The notes beneath the pieces were generated by a model that did not search any database, was not told where the DNA came from, and saw only the letters and a list, made by a program, of their open reading frames with translations. Source: Vibrio tapetis subsp. quintayensis (lineage in GTDB: Bacteria; Pseudomonadota; Gammaproteobacteria; Enterobacterales; Vibrionaceae). From it: a stretch of DNA of 64,000 nt. Of the stretch, positions 17,039-26,282 are shown piece by piece. The DNA is taken from positions 62,001 through 126,000 of the forward strand of contig NZ_JAUFQV010000043.1 of assembly GCF_030409945.1 (NCBI RefSeq), given 5' to 3'. The position numbers were made by a program, and so were the translations under genes. Positions within the stretch are counted from its first letter, which is position 1, and each line of letters starts with the position of its first letter.

Positions 17039-17998
17039 ATGAAAGATATACGCGTCTCATCAGTCCAGTTTAATCATCATGCAAATGACAAAGCCTATAA
17101 CTTAGCCGTGATAGAAAATTATGTATCAAGATCATTGGAAAATGGCGTAGAGATGATTGTTTTTCCTGAAATGTGTATTACCGGGTATTGGCATGTTTCT
17201 AAGCTGAATAAATCGGCTATTGATGGGCTAGCGGAGCGTGTTCCTCAAGGATCCAGTTGCCAAGCTTTGCTGGCTATGTCAGCTAAATACGGAGTTAGCA
17301 TTGGTGCGGGTCTCATTGAAAAAGACGAGGCAGGAGATCTTTATAACTGCTATGTGATGGCGATGCCTGATGGGCGAATTGAGGCACACAGAAAACTTCA
17401 TACCTTCGTGAGTAAGCACATGACAAGTGGCAACGAATTTACCGTGTTCGATACGCCCCACGGATGCCGAGTCGGAATATTGATCTGCTGGGATAATAAT
17501 CTCGTCGAAAATGTCCGAATTACAGCGTTAAAAGGCGCAGATATTCTCATTGCGCCGCACCAAACAGGAGGGTGTAATTCGCGTAGCCCTAACGCAATGG
17601 GGCTTATCGACACGCAGTTATGGCATAACAGAAAACAAAACCCAGACGCCATTCGTGCAGAAATGCAGGGTAAGAAGGGGCGAGAATGGTTGATGCGCTG
17701 GTTGCCAGCACGTGCTCACGATAACGGAATGTTCCTCATTTTTAGTAATGGCGTCGGTGTTGATATGGATGAGGTAAGAACCGGAAATGCAATGATACTA
17801 AACCCATACGGAGAGGTTCTGGCAGAAACCGACAGCGTTGATGATGATATGGTTATTGCTGATTTAAAAGCAGACGAGCTCAAAATGTGCACCGGTAAGC
17901 GCTGGATAAGAGGCCGCCGTCCAGATTTGTACCGTGATCTAACCATTGAGCAGGGAAATGAGCTGTCACCATTTTGTGCACGTTTTTCAGAAGACTAG
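17039..17998 (+). CDS. Carbon-nitrogen hydrolase (nitrilase superfamily)
   Basis: 319 residues with the Glu-Lys-Cys triad visible: Glu44 in VFPEMCITGY, Lys119 in EAHRKLHTF, Cys150 in GILICWDNN. Later segments include GADILIAPHQTGG and ARAHDNGMFLIFSN. The family hydrolyses amides, nitriles or N-carbamoyl groups; the substrate cannot be told. An insert of about 40 residues after APHQTGG (NAMGLIDTQLWHNRKQNPDA) is longer than in omega-amidases. It is divergent from a LysR gene and followed 149 bases later by an SDR gene on the same strand. Confidence 0.9.
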   Translation: MKDIRVSSVQFNHHANDKAYNLAVIENYVSRSLENGVEMIVFPEMCITGYWHVSKLNKSAIDGLAERVPQGSSCQALLAMSAKYGVSIGAGLIEKDEAGDLYNCYVMAMPDGRIEAHRKLHTFVSKHMTSGNEFTVFDTPHGCRVGILICWDNNLVENVRITALKGADILIAPHQTGGCNSRSPNAMGLIDTQLWHNRKQNPDAIRAEMQGKKGREWLMRWLPARAHDNGMFLIFSNGVGVDMDEVRTGNAMILNPYGEVLAETDSVDDDMVIADLKADELKMCTGKRWIRGRRPDLYRDLTIEQGNELSPFCARFSED

Positions 17999-18147
17999 CA
18001 GGTAGTTCATGCGAGAACGTGAACCGATGATGAGGCCGGCTGGTTATTTTGTGATCTTGGCGGCGAGATATTGACTCATTCTATTGTGCATGCCATTTCA
18101 CTGCTAAGGTCTTAACTCTACTAACAAAGGTTATAAACGAGGTAATC

Positions 18148-18885
18148 ATGGGCGTTGTTTTAATTACAGGTGGCAGTAAAGGTATCGGATACGAATCGGT
18201 ATTGAGATTTTTAGAGCTGGGTTATCAAGTGATCACCTGTTCAAGAGACTCGCTTTATTGGCAGAATACAGTGAAAGACAACCCCACCTTAGCGAGTGTC
18301 GACTATTACAGCGTAGACATCTCCGACACGGAACAGGTTGAGCATTTTTTCGAAAGCCTCACGTTGAAATATTCGCAGATTGATATCGCGATTAATAACG
18401 CCTCACCTAAATTAGAGTCATCAGGTGCATTTTCCTCGGTAGAGACCCACCTATTGCACGCAACGATGATGCAAGACTTTTGGTCTCATGCTCTGTGTTT
18501 GAAGCATGAACTAAATTTGATGAAGCAAGGAGGAGCAATCGTCAATGTCAGCTCCATTAACGGGATAAGACCCACTCCTAATGCTGCCATGTATGCAGCC
18601 TCTAAGCACGCAATAGAAGGATTAACTCGCTCTGTGGCCTTAGAAGCGACAGAGAAAGGGATTCGAGTTAATGCGGTCGCTCCAGGGGTAACGTGGACGC
18701 CTCGTTGGCAAGAAAGAACAGTAGATAAGCCTGAACTAAAAGCCGACGTTGAAAACGCAGTTCCCTTAAAACGCTTTGCACAGAGCAAAGAAATAGTGGA
18801 TGCGATCGAATTCTTAACATCAGATAAAGCCAGTTATATTATCGGTCATACGTTGGTGGTTGACGGTGGAATATCACTGGCTTAA
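18148..18885 (+). CDS. SDR family oxidoreductase
   Basis: 245 residues, classical SDR: TGGSKGIG at residues 7-14, NNAS near 86, IVNVSSINGIRPTP (catalytic Ser) near 135, YAASKHAIEGL (Tyr/Lys) near 151, and C-terminal SYIIGHTLVVDGG. Substrate unknown. GAGGTAATC precedes the ATG. It may share transcription with the nitrilase upstream. The LysR-nitrilase-SDR order suggests a small catabolic unit, which is inference. Confidence 0.9.
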   Translation: MGVVLITGGSKGIGYESVLRFLELGYQVITCSRDSLYWQNTVKDNPTLASVDYYSVDISDTEQVEHFFESLTLKYSQIDIAINNASPKLESSGAFSSVETHLLHATMMQDFWSHALCLKHELNLMKQGGAIVNVSSINGIRPTPNAAMYAASKHAIEGLTRSVALEATEKGIRVNAVAPGVTWTPRWQERTVDKPELKADVENAVPLKRFAQSKEIVDAIEFLTSDKASYIIGHTLVVDGGISLA

Positions 18886-18948
18886 AACTGGAGCCTAGTT
18901 GCTCGTAAGATCGGTAAATAGAATAGCGTTTGCCTGTTGGCATAAAAA

Positions 18949-18968
18949 GGGAGCCCATTCAGGCTCCC
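18949..18968 (-). terminator. Terminator of the sulP-usp operon
   Basis: GGGAGCC / GGCTCCC stem with a six-base loop; on the minus strand it is followed by TTTTT. It lies between the converging SDR and Usp genes. Confidence 0.8.
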
Positions 18969-18994
18969 TGTATGATGAAACGCCGTGTTTTTGA

Positions 18995-19840
18995 TTACCG
19001 GATTAAGAGCAGTGGCACGTCAGAATTAACAATGATTTTCGTTGTGTTGCTACCAACAAAAAACTGACGAAGCTTTGAGTGCCCATACGCGCCCATCACA
19101 ATCATTCCAAGGTTCTGACTTTCTTGATAATCTAGAATTGAACGGTGAACCTCCCCCTCAAGCTGTGTTTCAATCACCGTAATGCCCTTGTTTTTTAACC
19201 GTAATGACGCGCTTAAAAATGAATCCGTGTTTTCCTTTCCATCTGTGACCATAACAAGGTGACACGTCATCCCCTCTAGCAACGGAGTTTGAATGGCTTT
19301 TTCAACCAATTTGTGACTGATTTCACTGCCGTCAAAGGCTAATAGGTAGTCACTGGGAGCGCTGAATTTAGACGTAGCAAGTAAGAAGTGAGCATTTACC
19401 ATGCGAACAACGCTTTCTAACTGAGAACCTATCGCCTTGGCGTCATTCTTGTGGATGTCGCCTGAGCGTCCCATCACCACCACACGAGTTTCTGGTTCAA
19501 TATCTATCAAGGTTTCCACTAGGCTGCCATGTTTTTGCAGCATGGCGATATCGTTAACCCCAGCGTTAGTTGCGCTTGCTTTCAAATTTCGAAGCACAGC
19601 AGTACCGTGCTGAAGAGCCAATTTTGCGCGCTTTTCATCCAAATCAACAAGCTCTTGCAACAATTGCTCTTGGCTTCCTAGGCCAATGGTGCCCGATAGC
19701 TCACTTTCCACTACCGATGACTTTTCAAGAACATGAAGCAAGGTGAGCGGGGCCGACAGCTTTTGCGCTGTCCATATCGCAATATGAGTGACGTGCTGTG
19801 AGTGAACAGACCCGTCGATACAGGCTATGATGTTTTTCAT
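18995..19840 (-). CDS. Universal stress protein, two Usp domains
   Basis: 281 residues made of two Usp domains. The first starts NIIACIDGSVHSQHV and has VVVMGRSGD; the second starts DYLLAFDGSEISHKLVEKAI and has the fuller nucleotide-loop motif VMGAYGHSKLRQFFVGSNT. The second domain keeps the G-x2-G-x9-G-S ATP-binding pattern; the first is less complete. The gene starts 10 bases after the SulP stop, so the two are one operon. SulP-Usp pairing is common in marine gamma-proteobacteria and suggests the Usp modulates or protects the transporter. Confidence 0.93.
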   Translation of the reverse strand: MKNIIACIDGSVHSQHVTHIAIWTAQKLSAPLTLLHVLEKSSVVESELSGTIGLGSQEQLLQELVDLDEKRAKLALQHGTAVLRNLKASATNAGVNDIAMLQKHGSLVETLIDIEPETRVVVMGRSGDIHKNDAKAIGSQLESVVRMVNAHFLLATSKFSAPSDYLLAFDGSEISHKLVEKAIQTPLLEGMTCHLVMVTDGKENTDSFLSASLRLKNKGITVIETQLEGEVHRSILDYQESQNLGMIVMGAYGHSKLRQFFVGSNTTKIIVNSDVPLLLIR

Positions 19841-19850
19841 ATGTCGCTCC

Positions 19851-21341
19851 TTAGTGTCCGGCCATTAACTTTTCGATTTCTGCAGGTTTATCATGCACGC
19901 CAAATTTGTCGACAATGGTTTGTGTTGCGTCATTCATGCCGATCAAGGTCACTTGTGTGCCTTCTCGTTTGAATTTGATCACCACACGATCCAAAGATGA
20001 TACTGAAGTGATGTCCCAGAAATGAGCGTTGGATAAGTCGATGGTGACGCGTTCGACAACCTCTTTAAAATCGAAAGACTGCATAAATTGATCGGAGGAA
20101 GCAAAGAAGATCTGGCCGACAACGTGATAACGACGCTCTTGGCTGCCTTTGTTTAATTCACTTTTGATGACCATAAACCGGCCTATTTTGTTTGCAAAGA
20201 AAAGTGACGCAAGCAACACACCAACAAAAACGCCGATGGCTAAGTTGTGGGTAGTGACAACAACAATAACCGTGGTCACCATAACAATGTTCGTCGACAG
20301 AGGATGTGATTTTAGATCTCGAATAGAACTCCAAGAGAAAGTCCCGATAGACACCATGATCATCACAGCAACCAATGCCGCCATCGGGATTAGCTTGAGC
20401 CAGTCACTAAGAAATACAACCATGATCAGCAAAAATGCCCCAGAACATAACGTCGAAAGCCGCCCGCGACCACCCGATTTTATGTTAATGATTGACTGAC
20501 CTATCATGGCACACCCCGCCATACCGCCAACCAAGCCCGATAGGATATTGGCGATACCTTGCCCCTTACATTCTTGGTTTTTATTGCTGGTGGTGTCGGT
20601 GAGATCGTCCACTATAGTGGCGGTCATCATGGATTCAAGTAAGCCAACAACGGCAAGGCCTGCCGCATAAGGGAAAATGATGGTGAAGGTTTCGAGGTTC
20701 AATGGAACATCAGGCCACAGAAAAATCGGCAAAGTGTCTGGTAGTTCACCCATGTCGCCAACAGTCCGAACGTCAATGCCAAAGGTGATGGCCACAAGGG
20801 TCAGGGCGACTATGCATACCAAAGGCGAGGGGAGCAATTTGCCAATATAAGACACATAAGGGAAAAGATAAATGATCGCTAACCCTGCGAGAGTCATGGC
20901 ATAAACGTGCCAAGTGACATCGGTTAATTCGGGCAATTGAGCCATAAATATCAAGATGGCCAGTGCGTTAACAAAGCCAGTGACGACAGAGCGCGACACA
21001 AAGCGCATGAGATCACCAAGCTTAAGATAACCAGCGGCAATCTGAATGATGCCCGTGAGTATTGTGGTGGCCAGTAGATATTGTAGTCCGTGGTCTTTAA
21101 CAAGAGTGACCATTAAAAGCGCCATCGCACCTGTTGCCGCGGAGATCATTCCTGGCCGCGCTCCGACGATAGCGATGATTACAGAAATACTGAATGAGGC
21201 GTAAAGCCCGACTTTAGGATCGACACCTGCAATTATTGAGAAAGCAATGGCTTCAGGGATCAGAGCGAGTGCGACCACAATGCCGGCCAGCATTTCGCCA
21301 CGCAGATTGGAAAACCAATCACGTTTAATTGTTTCTATCAT
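19851..21341 (-). CDS. SulP family anion transporter with STAS domain
   Basis: An integral membrane transporter with about 10-12 hydrophobic segments, opening MIETIKRDWFSNLRGEMLAG. It has the SulP motifs IPEAIAFSIIAGVDPKVGLYASF and GGMAGCAMIGQSIINIKSGGRGRLS, and a C-terminal STAS domain (VVERVTIDLSNAHFWDITSVSSLD). The family moves sulfate, bicarbonate or related anions, often with sodium. I chose the ATG at 21341 (496 residues), which begins at the family's usual N-terminus; the frame extends to 21392 without a ribosome site. It is followed 10 bases later by a Usp gene. Confidence 0.92.
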   Translation of the reverse strand: MIETIKRDWFSNLRGEMLAGIVVALALIPEAIAFSIIAGVDPKVGLYASFSISVIIAIVGARPGMISAATGAMALLMVTLVKDHGLQYLLATTILTGIIQIAAGYLKLGDLMRFVSRSVVTGFVNALAILIFMAQLPELTDVTWHVYAMTLAGLAIIYLFPYVSYIGKLLPSPLVCIVALTLVAITFGIDVRTVGDMGELPDTLPIFLWPDVPLNLETFTIIFPYAAGLAVVGLLESMMTATIVDDLTDTTSNKNQECKGQGIANILSGLVGGMAGCAMIGQSIINIKSGGRGRLSTLCSGAFLLIMVVFLSDWLKLIPMAALVAVMIMVSIGTFSWSSIRDLKSHPLSTNIVMVTTVIVVVTTHNLAIGVFVGVLLASLFFANKIGRFMVIKSELNKGSQERRYHVVGQIFFASSDQFMQSFDFKEVVERVTIDLSNAHFWDITSVSSLDRVVIKFKREGTQVTLIGMNDATQTIVDKFGVHDKPAEIEKLMAGH

Positions 21342-21635
21342 GAGTATTCTCAGTCTAGTTTTGTATAGAGAGGAGTTGCTTTGAAAGGGCATTTCGGGGG
21401 GGAAGGGGTTAAGGCGGCGTAATTGACATTCAGTCTCTCCATGGCAAAAATGTGATCCTAGTCGTTATTTTCCGTGTCGTCTGACGAGTAATCTAAGATT
21501 GCAAAAGAAAGGCCTAAGACTCGAAGTTTATTTTTGTGAGTGGGCAGAAATTGCAGTCGCGACACAAAACGCTTGAGTTAACGTTTTATTTACATTTGAG
21601 CGATATGAATTGCGGAAGCACGGTATACTTAGCAG

Positions 21636-22475
21636 ATGCAGATATCTGAACCTAAACCTTTTCAAGGTCAAGTACACGAAAATCGATACCAAACTTGGAT
21701 ACCTCCTCATCCTTTGAGCGATTGGGTTCATTATTTTTGGCAATTACATGTGCCTTGTGGTGAGTTTTCTTATTTAAGTGTTCCAGATAACTGTGTAGAC
21801 CTTATTTTCAATCTTAGTGACTTGGATGATGCGGTATTGGTGTCGCCATTCACATCTCCTATCGTGTTTCCGCTCACCGGGCCTACTCGTTATTTTGGCG
21901 TGAGATTTCGGTTGCTCGGGCAACACGCTTTGCTATCTGAGCCTGTTAGCGAATGGAGATCCGCCGATCATCAGACGCCATTAAAAGAGTTGTTACTTCC
22001 CTCATTCATTGACCAACTTCAGGAGTCATGCTCCTTCAATGACGGTTTTGCACAAACAAGCCACCGTGTTGCCAGCGCAATGCTCCAACATATAGAAAGG
22101 CCTGTGATTGACCCTAGGGTGTTACAATTCATTCGGTATTGTTATCAACCCAATCGTTCTTTTTCCTTGAAGGAGTTAGCGCCTCAACAATTGGGGATTA
22201 CCGACAGGCAGCTCAGGCGTCTTACACAACAATATCTAGGGGTAAGTCCTAAAGCGTTCTGTAAAGTGTTGCGTTTTCAAAACACGCTCAGAGTTTGGCA
22301 AATCAAGCGAGATAATATGGTTTGGGCTGAGCGGTATTTCGATCAATCACATTTTTCTAGGGAATTTAACCAGTTAACAGGAGTTACGCCTCAGAACTTT
22401 TCCAAGATGTCCGTTTTGTACAATAGAACATCGTCACCATCGCCCATTATTCTCCTTAACGACAAAGGGTCGTAA
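21636..22475 (+). CDS. AraC family transcriptional regulator
   Basis: 279 residues. The N-terminal half matches the DUF6597-type domain of AraC regulators (HPLSDWVHYFWQLHVPCGEFSYLSVPDNCVDLIFNL, residues about 28-65, with FPLTGPTRYFGVRFR). The C-terminal AraC helix-turn-helix covers about 175-265 (LGITDRQLRRLTQQYLGVSPKAFCKVLRFQ and YFDQSHFSREFNQLTGVTPQNF). A VOC-family gene follows 25 bases later, probably co-transcribed. No strong ribosome site is visible, so the start is less certain. Confidence 0.87.
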   Translation: MQISEPKPFQGQVHENRYQTWIPPHPLSDWVHYFWQLHVPCGEFSYLSVPDNCVDLIFNLSDLDDAVLVSPFTSPIVFPLTGPTRYFGVRFRLLGQHALLSEPVSEWRSADHQTPLKELLLPSFIDQLQESCSFNDGFAQTSHRVASAMLQHIERPVIDPRVLQFIRYCYQPNRSFSLKELAPQQLGITDRQLRRLTQQYLGVSPKAFCKVLRFQNTLRVWQIKRDNMVWAERYFDQSHFSREFNQLTGVTPQNFSKMSVLYNRTSSPSPIILLNDKGS

Positions 22476-22500
22476 AACATAACTCGTTTTGGAGAAGACT

Positions 22501-22896
22501 ATGATTGAATTTAGCGCAATGTTTCCGGTGATGGTTACAGAAAACTTAGTACAAGTTAAAGCTTTTTATGAAACAATTTTTGGGTTTAAAGCGGTGTACT
22601 ATCAGGAAGATTTCTATCTCCATTTGGTTTCAATGGACAGTGGTGTACAACTGGGGTTTCTAGTACCAAACCATCCATCTCAACCGGAATTTTTACAACG
22701 TCTAATTGACCCAACTGGCTATGTCATCAGTTTGGAAGTCATGGATGCCGCTCGCGCGTATGAACAAGCGAAAGAGTTTAATTTGAATGTCTCCATGCCA
22801 TTAAAAGAAGAGGTGTGGGGCCAAATTCATTTTATGGTGGAAGACCCATCTGGTATCAATATCGATATTGTTCAGCATCAAGCCGCTACCCAGTAG
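22501..22896 (+). CDS. VOC (glyoxalase/bleomycin resistance-like) protein
   Basis: 131 residues with two beta-alpha-beta-beta-beta repeats of the VOC superfamily: MFPVMVTENLVQVKAFYETIFGFKAVY and YVISLEVMDAARAYEQAKEF, ending VWGQIHFMVEDPSGINIDIVQ with a metal-ligand-like Glu. GGAGA six bases before the ATG decides this start over a TTG at 22489. Substrate unknown. It follows an AraC gene on the same strand. Confidence 0.85.
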   Translation: MIEFSAMFPVMVTENLVQVKAFYETIFGFKAVYYQEDFYLHLVSMDSGVQLGFLVPNHPSQPEFLQRLIDPTGYVISLEVMDAARAYEQAKEFNLNVSMPLKEEVWGQIHFMVEDPSGINIDIVQHQAATQ

Positions 22897-23093
22897 AAGC
22901 TGTTGGTGTATACCTTAGTTGTGGGCTTATTAGAGGTGTGGGGTTCTACCGCGGAAATGCTCCTTAGTTTGTTGATGCGATTACTAAGAAGCAAATAGTG
23001 CCATGGGAATTACTGTACTTATATTTATGGTTAGAAAACGAAATAAGTGAACGAAAGGATGCGACCATAAATAAATCTAACTTCAGAAATAGT

Positions 23094-23129
23094 AACCCTA
23101 GAAACGCACAGTTATGCGTTTCTAGGGTT
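23094..23129. terminator. Long perfect hairpin, probable bidirectional terminator
   Basis: A perfect 15-base inverted repeat, AACCCTAGAAACGCA / TGCGTTTCTAGGGTT, with a six-base loop, between the converging VOC and OYE genes. The T runs are short, so termination is likely but not certain. Confidence 0.65.
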
Positions 23130-23140
23130 TAGCTGGTGTA

Positions 23141-24343
23141 TTACCGTTGATACTTCGCCTGCCATTTCGAAATACGGGCTTTATCACGATTTTCGTAGGA
23201 CTGAATTGCTGGCAATAGCTCTAAGTTGAACTCTTTTTCCTTGTCATGACTTATAGCCGTAAGAAGCATCGTATACCAAGCTGTGACTCCCCCCTGCGGC
23301 GGTGACTTAAATTTTGGGAAGTCAAATGTAACACTTTCTCCCTCTATCCACTCATTTGGTAAATCAGGTCTGAGTATTAATGCTCTCCCAAGGCCAATGG
23401 AGTCCGCTGCATTTATAGATAAGGCATCTATTACTTGCTCCCGCTTTTTAAAGCCCCCCGTCACCACTAAAGGAATATCTGTTAATTCTTTAGCCTTTAC
23501 CGAAAAATCAATGAAGTACGGGCCGTTTGAAGCGTTGTCTGTACTGGATTCTGCCCCAGGAAAATAAGATCCGCCACTTATCTCAATCAAATCAACAGAC
23601 GTTGTGTTGAGAAGGGAAATGACCTCTAATGCGTCTTCTTGAGTTAAACCGCGTTCGAGCTGATCTGTGCAATTTATTTTTATACCAATAGGGAAAGTAT
23701 CTCCAACAGTTCTTCTTACTTCCGCAATTACTTCAATAATAATACGGGAGCGGTTTTCTACCGACCCTCCATATTGATCCGTTCGATGATTAAAGAGTGG
23801 TGATAAAAACTGACTTAGTAGAAACCCGTGTCCTGCATGAATCTGTACACCTGTAAATCCTGCTTGTTTCGCAATTGCTGCGGATTTAGCAAACTGATGT
23901 GGCAATAAGGCTATGTCTTGCTCGGACATCCCATCACACTCGAAATCTCCAATACAAAGGGCTGATGGCCCTTTGGGTTTACTCAACGGTTGATACGCCA
24001 ATCCACCTGCATGCCCAAGTTGAGGCCAGATGTGTGCGTTATTAATTACAGCGCGTGAAGTTAATGCTTGCAGAGTTTTGATATCAGACTGTTCTGATAA
24101 TACGAGGTTTCCTGGTTTTTCTGGAAATAGTGCATCAATTTGAACCTCTCCGACAACCGATAACCCAATACCACCCTCAGCCCATCGTTCATAGAGTCGA
24201 GATTGTGCCTGAGTAGGATTTCCCTCTCCATCAGCGAGTGAGTCAGACATTGCAGACTTCATCAGGCGGTTTTTGATGACTGCGCCGCATGGGAGTTCTA
24301 AAGGACGGTTAAGTAAGTTTTCGGTGTGTAATGGTTGGGTCAT
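23141..24343 (-). CDS. NADH:flavin oxidoreductase (old yellow enzyme family)
   Basis: 400 residues from the ATG at 24343, which has GAGAGG six bases upstream; the frame runs on to 24388. It is an OYE-type TIM barrel: LPCGAVIKNRLMKSAMSDSLAD, PQLGHAGG, VQIHAGHGFLLSQFLSPLFNHRTDQYGG, and late IPLVVTGGFKKREQVIDAL (phosphate-binding). The HxGH pair replaces HxGN at the substrate-binding site. It resembles the single-domain group acting on enones or 2,4-dienoyl substrates rather than NemA. It is divergent from the LysR gene at 24455. Confidence 0.9.
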   Translation of the reverse strand: MTQPLHTENLLNRPLELPCGAVIKNRLMKSAMSDSLADGEGNPTQAQSRLYERWAEGGIGLSVVGEVQIDALFPEKPGNLVLSEQSDIKTLQALTSRAVINNAHIWPQLGHAGGLAYQPLSKPKGPSALCIGDFECDGMSEQDIALLPHQFAKSAAIAKQAGFTGVQIHAGHGFLLSQFLSPLFNHRTDQYGGSVENRSRIIIEVIAEVRRTVGDTFPIGIKINCTDQLERGLTQEDALEVISLLNTTSVDLIEISGGSYFPGAESSTDNASNGPYFIDFSVKAKELTDIPLVVTGGFKKREQVIDALSINAADSIGLGRALILRPDLPNEWIEGESVTFDFPKFKSPPQGGVTAWYTMLLTAISHDKEKEFNLELLPAIQSYENRDKARISKWQAKYQR

Positions 24344-24454
24344 ATCTGCCTCTCTGATCACCATCGTTATTAATAGCGATAGAGACATTGTTCCAGATCT
24401 TAAGTAAACTAAAAAGACAGTAATGGTTGATATACTTTTAAAAATTATTTAACA

Positions 24455-25348
24455 ATGAACATATCAGATCTCAATTTATTCATTCGAATCGTGGAAACGG
24501 GCAGCATAACCGAGGCTGCAAACCAACTAAGTATTACTCCTGCAGCTGTCAGTACTGCGCTGAAAAGGCTCGAAAAAAACTTGGAAGTACAACTGCTTAT
24601 CAGAACAACTAGACAACTGAGAATAACGCCACAAGGAGAGCAGTTCTTGTTTCATTGCCGTCAGGCATTAGCGAGTTTGGAACAAGGTCGTATAGCCGCA
24701 CATCAGACACAAGGAAAAGTAAGTGGTAATCTCAGATTATCTGTCTCATCTGATTTGGGCCGCAATACACTTTTACCGTGGATAGAAGAGTTATTGAATG
24801 AGCACCCTTTATTATCGATTGATCTGACAGTAGGCGATTCTATTTCAGATTTTTTTCTTGAGCAGGTTGATATGGCTCTTCGCTATGGGAAGCCAGAAAA
24901 TTCATCTATGGTTTCATTTCATATCGCTACCATGAGTAGGATCACTTGCGCCTCTCAAGCTTATATATCTAGATATGGAGAGCCGTTGCATCCTGAAAGC
25001 TTGAGGGAGCATAATTGCTTATTGCACCGCAAGGCTGGTCGTTTGTTTAACTGTTGGGAGTACGCTGACCACTCTGGCACATACAAGGTCAAAGTAGATA
25101 GCAACCGAATCAGCAATGATACCGACATAGTTCGTAGGTGGGCAGTTAATGGCAAAGGAATCGCATACCGCTCTCAGATAGATCTCTACTCAGATCTTAA
25201 TAGCGGGCAACTTGTACAGCTTTTACCAGACTTTGAATCACCATCGGTAGAGCTAAATCTAATCTGTCCAAGCCGAGAGCAGGTAAGTCCTGCTGTTATT
25301 GCTTTTCGGGAACTACTTCGGAGGAAAGTATCTCAAATCGTTGCATGA
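24455..25348 (+). CDS. LysR family transcriptional regulator
   Basis: 297 residues with N-terminal helix-turn-helix (LFIRIVETGSITEAANQLSITPAAVSTALKRLEKNLEVQLL region, residues 7-50) and the usual substrate-binding domain (GNLRLSVSSDLGRNTLLPWIEELL onwards). It is divergent from the OYE-type gene with only about 110 bases between starts, so it probably controls that gene. Confidence 0.92.
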   Translation: MNISDLNLFIRIVETGSITEAANQLSITPAAVSTALKRLEKNLEVQLLIRTTRQLRITPQGEQFLFHCRQALASLEQGRIAAHQTQGKVSGNLRLSVSSDLGRNTLLPWIEELLNEHPLLSIDLTVGDSISDFFLEQVDMALRYGKPENSSMVSFHIATMSRITCASQAYISRYGEPLHPESLREHNCLLHRKAGRLFNCWEYADHSGTYKVKVDSNRISNDTDIVRRWAVNGKGIAYRSQIDLYSDLNSGQLVQLLPDFESPSVELNLICPSREQVSPAVIAFRELLRRKVSQIVA

Positions 25349-25618
25349 TAACTTTGTTGAATAACCATGCAGCATCCCACCCTTAAAATATTCGCCGTCA
25401 AAATTAGCCATGTTTGCACCTTATCTGTCCGCCCTTATCTTTTATCGGCATTATTTACTATCAAACTGGCATTGGCGAGAGTCGATCTTACCCGTATCAT
25501 TGATTTACAAAATAGGAGTAAAACAGCTAAAGAAAAGCCTCGATAAGCGATACAATACTCAAGTTGCGAGGTCGCAGCATGGGATACGCCTTCACAGAAA
25601 ACCTCAAAGTAGCCAACT

Positions 25619-26113
25619 ATGTCTAAAGATTTTAACTTCACCACAGAATACACCCTCGACAAGCCCTTTTTCGCAGAGTGTTACGATCAAACTAGTCAAC
25701 CGACTGAATTTCCAAAAGCCTATTTAAAAGGAATACTTTTTCTTATTTTTGGCGTGGTTTTAGTGAAATTTGAGCTACTACCTAACGGTTATCTGGGTTG
25801 GTTCTTTATTACTTTGAGTTTCATTGAGGCGCTCAGCGTTTATTTTAAGAGAACTTGGTGGTTGTGGCGACAAACGTTCAGCATGGGCCCACCCAAAAAA
25901 GTCGTGTTGCAGGTTAACTCTGACGGTGTGAATTATAAAAGCGGAAAAAATGCCCGTAACATCGCGTGGAGTGAAATAGACCAACTTCAGCAAAGCAATT
26001 TTGGTTTTATCCTTCATATGGGCAAACAGCGCCAATATATCAGTAAATCTTGCTTAAACGATGAAGTGGTAGCCTTCATGGTAGAGCAGGTCGAAGCATT
26101 TAAAAAGGACTAA
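25619..26113 (+). CDS. YcxB-like membrane protein
   Basis: 164 residues. Two adjacent hydrophobic segments lie at about residues 36-52 (YLKGILFLIFGVVLVKF) and 56-74 (GYLGWFFITLSFIEALSVY), followed by a YcxB-like C-terminal part (VNSDGVNYKSGKNARNIAWSEIDQLQQSNFGFILHMG), a PH-like fold seen in small membrane proteins. Function unknown. Two REP-like repeats follow its stop within four bases. Confidence 0.72.
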   Translation: MSKDFNFTTEYTLDKPFFAECYDQTSQPTEFPKAYLKGILFLIFGVVLVKFELLPNGYLGWFFITLSFIEALSVYFKRTWWLWRQTFSMGPPKKVVLQVNSDGVNYKSGKNARNIAWSEIDQLQQSNFGFILHMGKQRQYISKSCLNDEVVAFMVEQVEAFKKD

Positions 26114-26116
26114 CCT

Positions 26117-26153
26117 CTAGTCATTATTTGGTGTGTGTCCGCTTAGATAAACT
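26117..26153. repeat. REP-like repeat, first copy of tandem pair
   Basis: A 37-base unit: CTAGTCATTATTTGGTGTGT, then GTCCGCTTAGATAAACT. It matches the core next to the RAYT gene at 16031-16063 (ATTTGGTGTGTGTCC). It is repeated after 53 bases. It lies between two converging genes. Confidence 0.75.
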
Positions 26154-26169
26154 GTTAGAGAAACGAAAA

Positions 26170-26206
26170 CTAGACATTATTTGGTGCCTGTCCGCTTAGA
26201 TAAACT
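26170..26206. repeat. REP-like repeat, second copy of tandem pair
   Basis: The 37-base unit again with three differences (GGTGCCTGTCC in place of GGTGTGTGTCC, and A for T in the fifth position). The rest, including CGCTTAGATAAACT, is identical. Confidence 0.75.
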
Positions 26207-26209
26207 AAA

Positions 26210-26257
26210 ACTCGCACCCAGTCCGTTCTTTTGACAAAGGCTGGACCTGGTGCGAGT
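26210..26257 (-). terminator. Long hairpin, probable terminator of the SDR gene
   Basis: ACTCGCACC pairs with GGTGCGAGT, extended inwards by a CAGTCC / GGACCTG helix with mismatches. On the minus strand the stem is followed by TTTTAG. It lies 25 bases past the SDR stop. Confidence 0.6.
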
Positions 26258-26282
26258 GCGGATGAACAATACGCTTTAGACG

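Noticed and set aside
25579..25626. 15-codon ORF (MGYAFTENLKVANYV) overlapping the start of the YcxB-like gene
   Set aside because: No convincing ribosome site and no terminator or hairpin to suggest a leader function.
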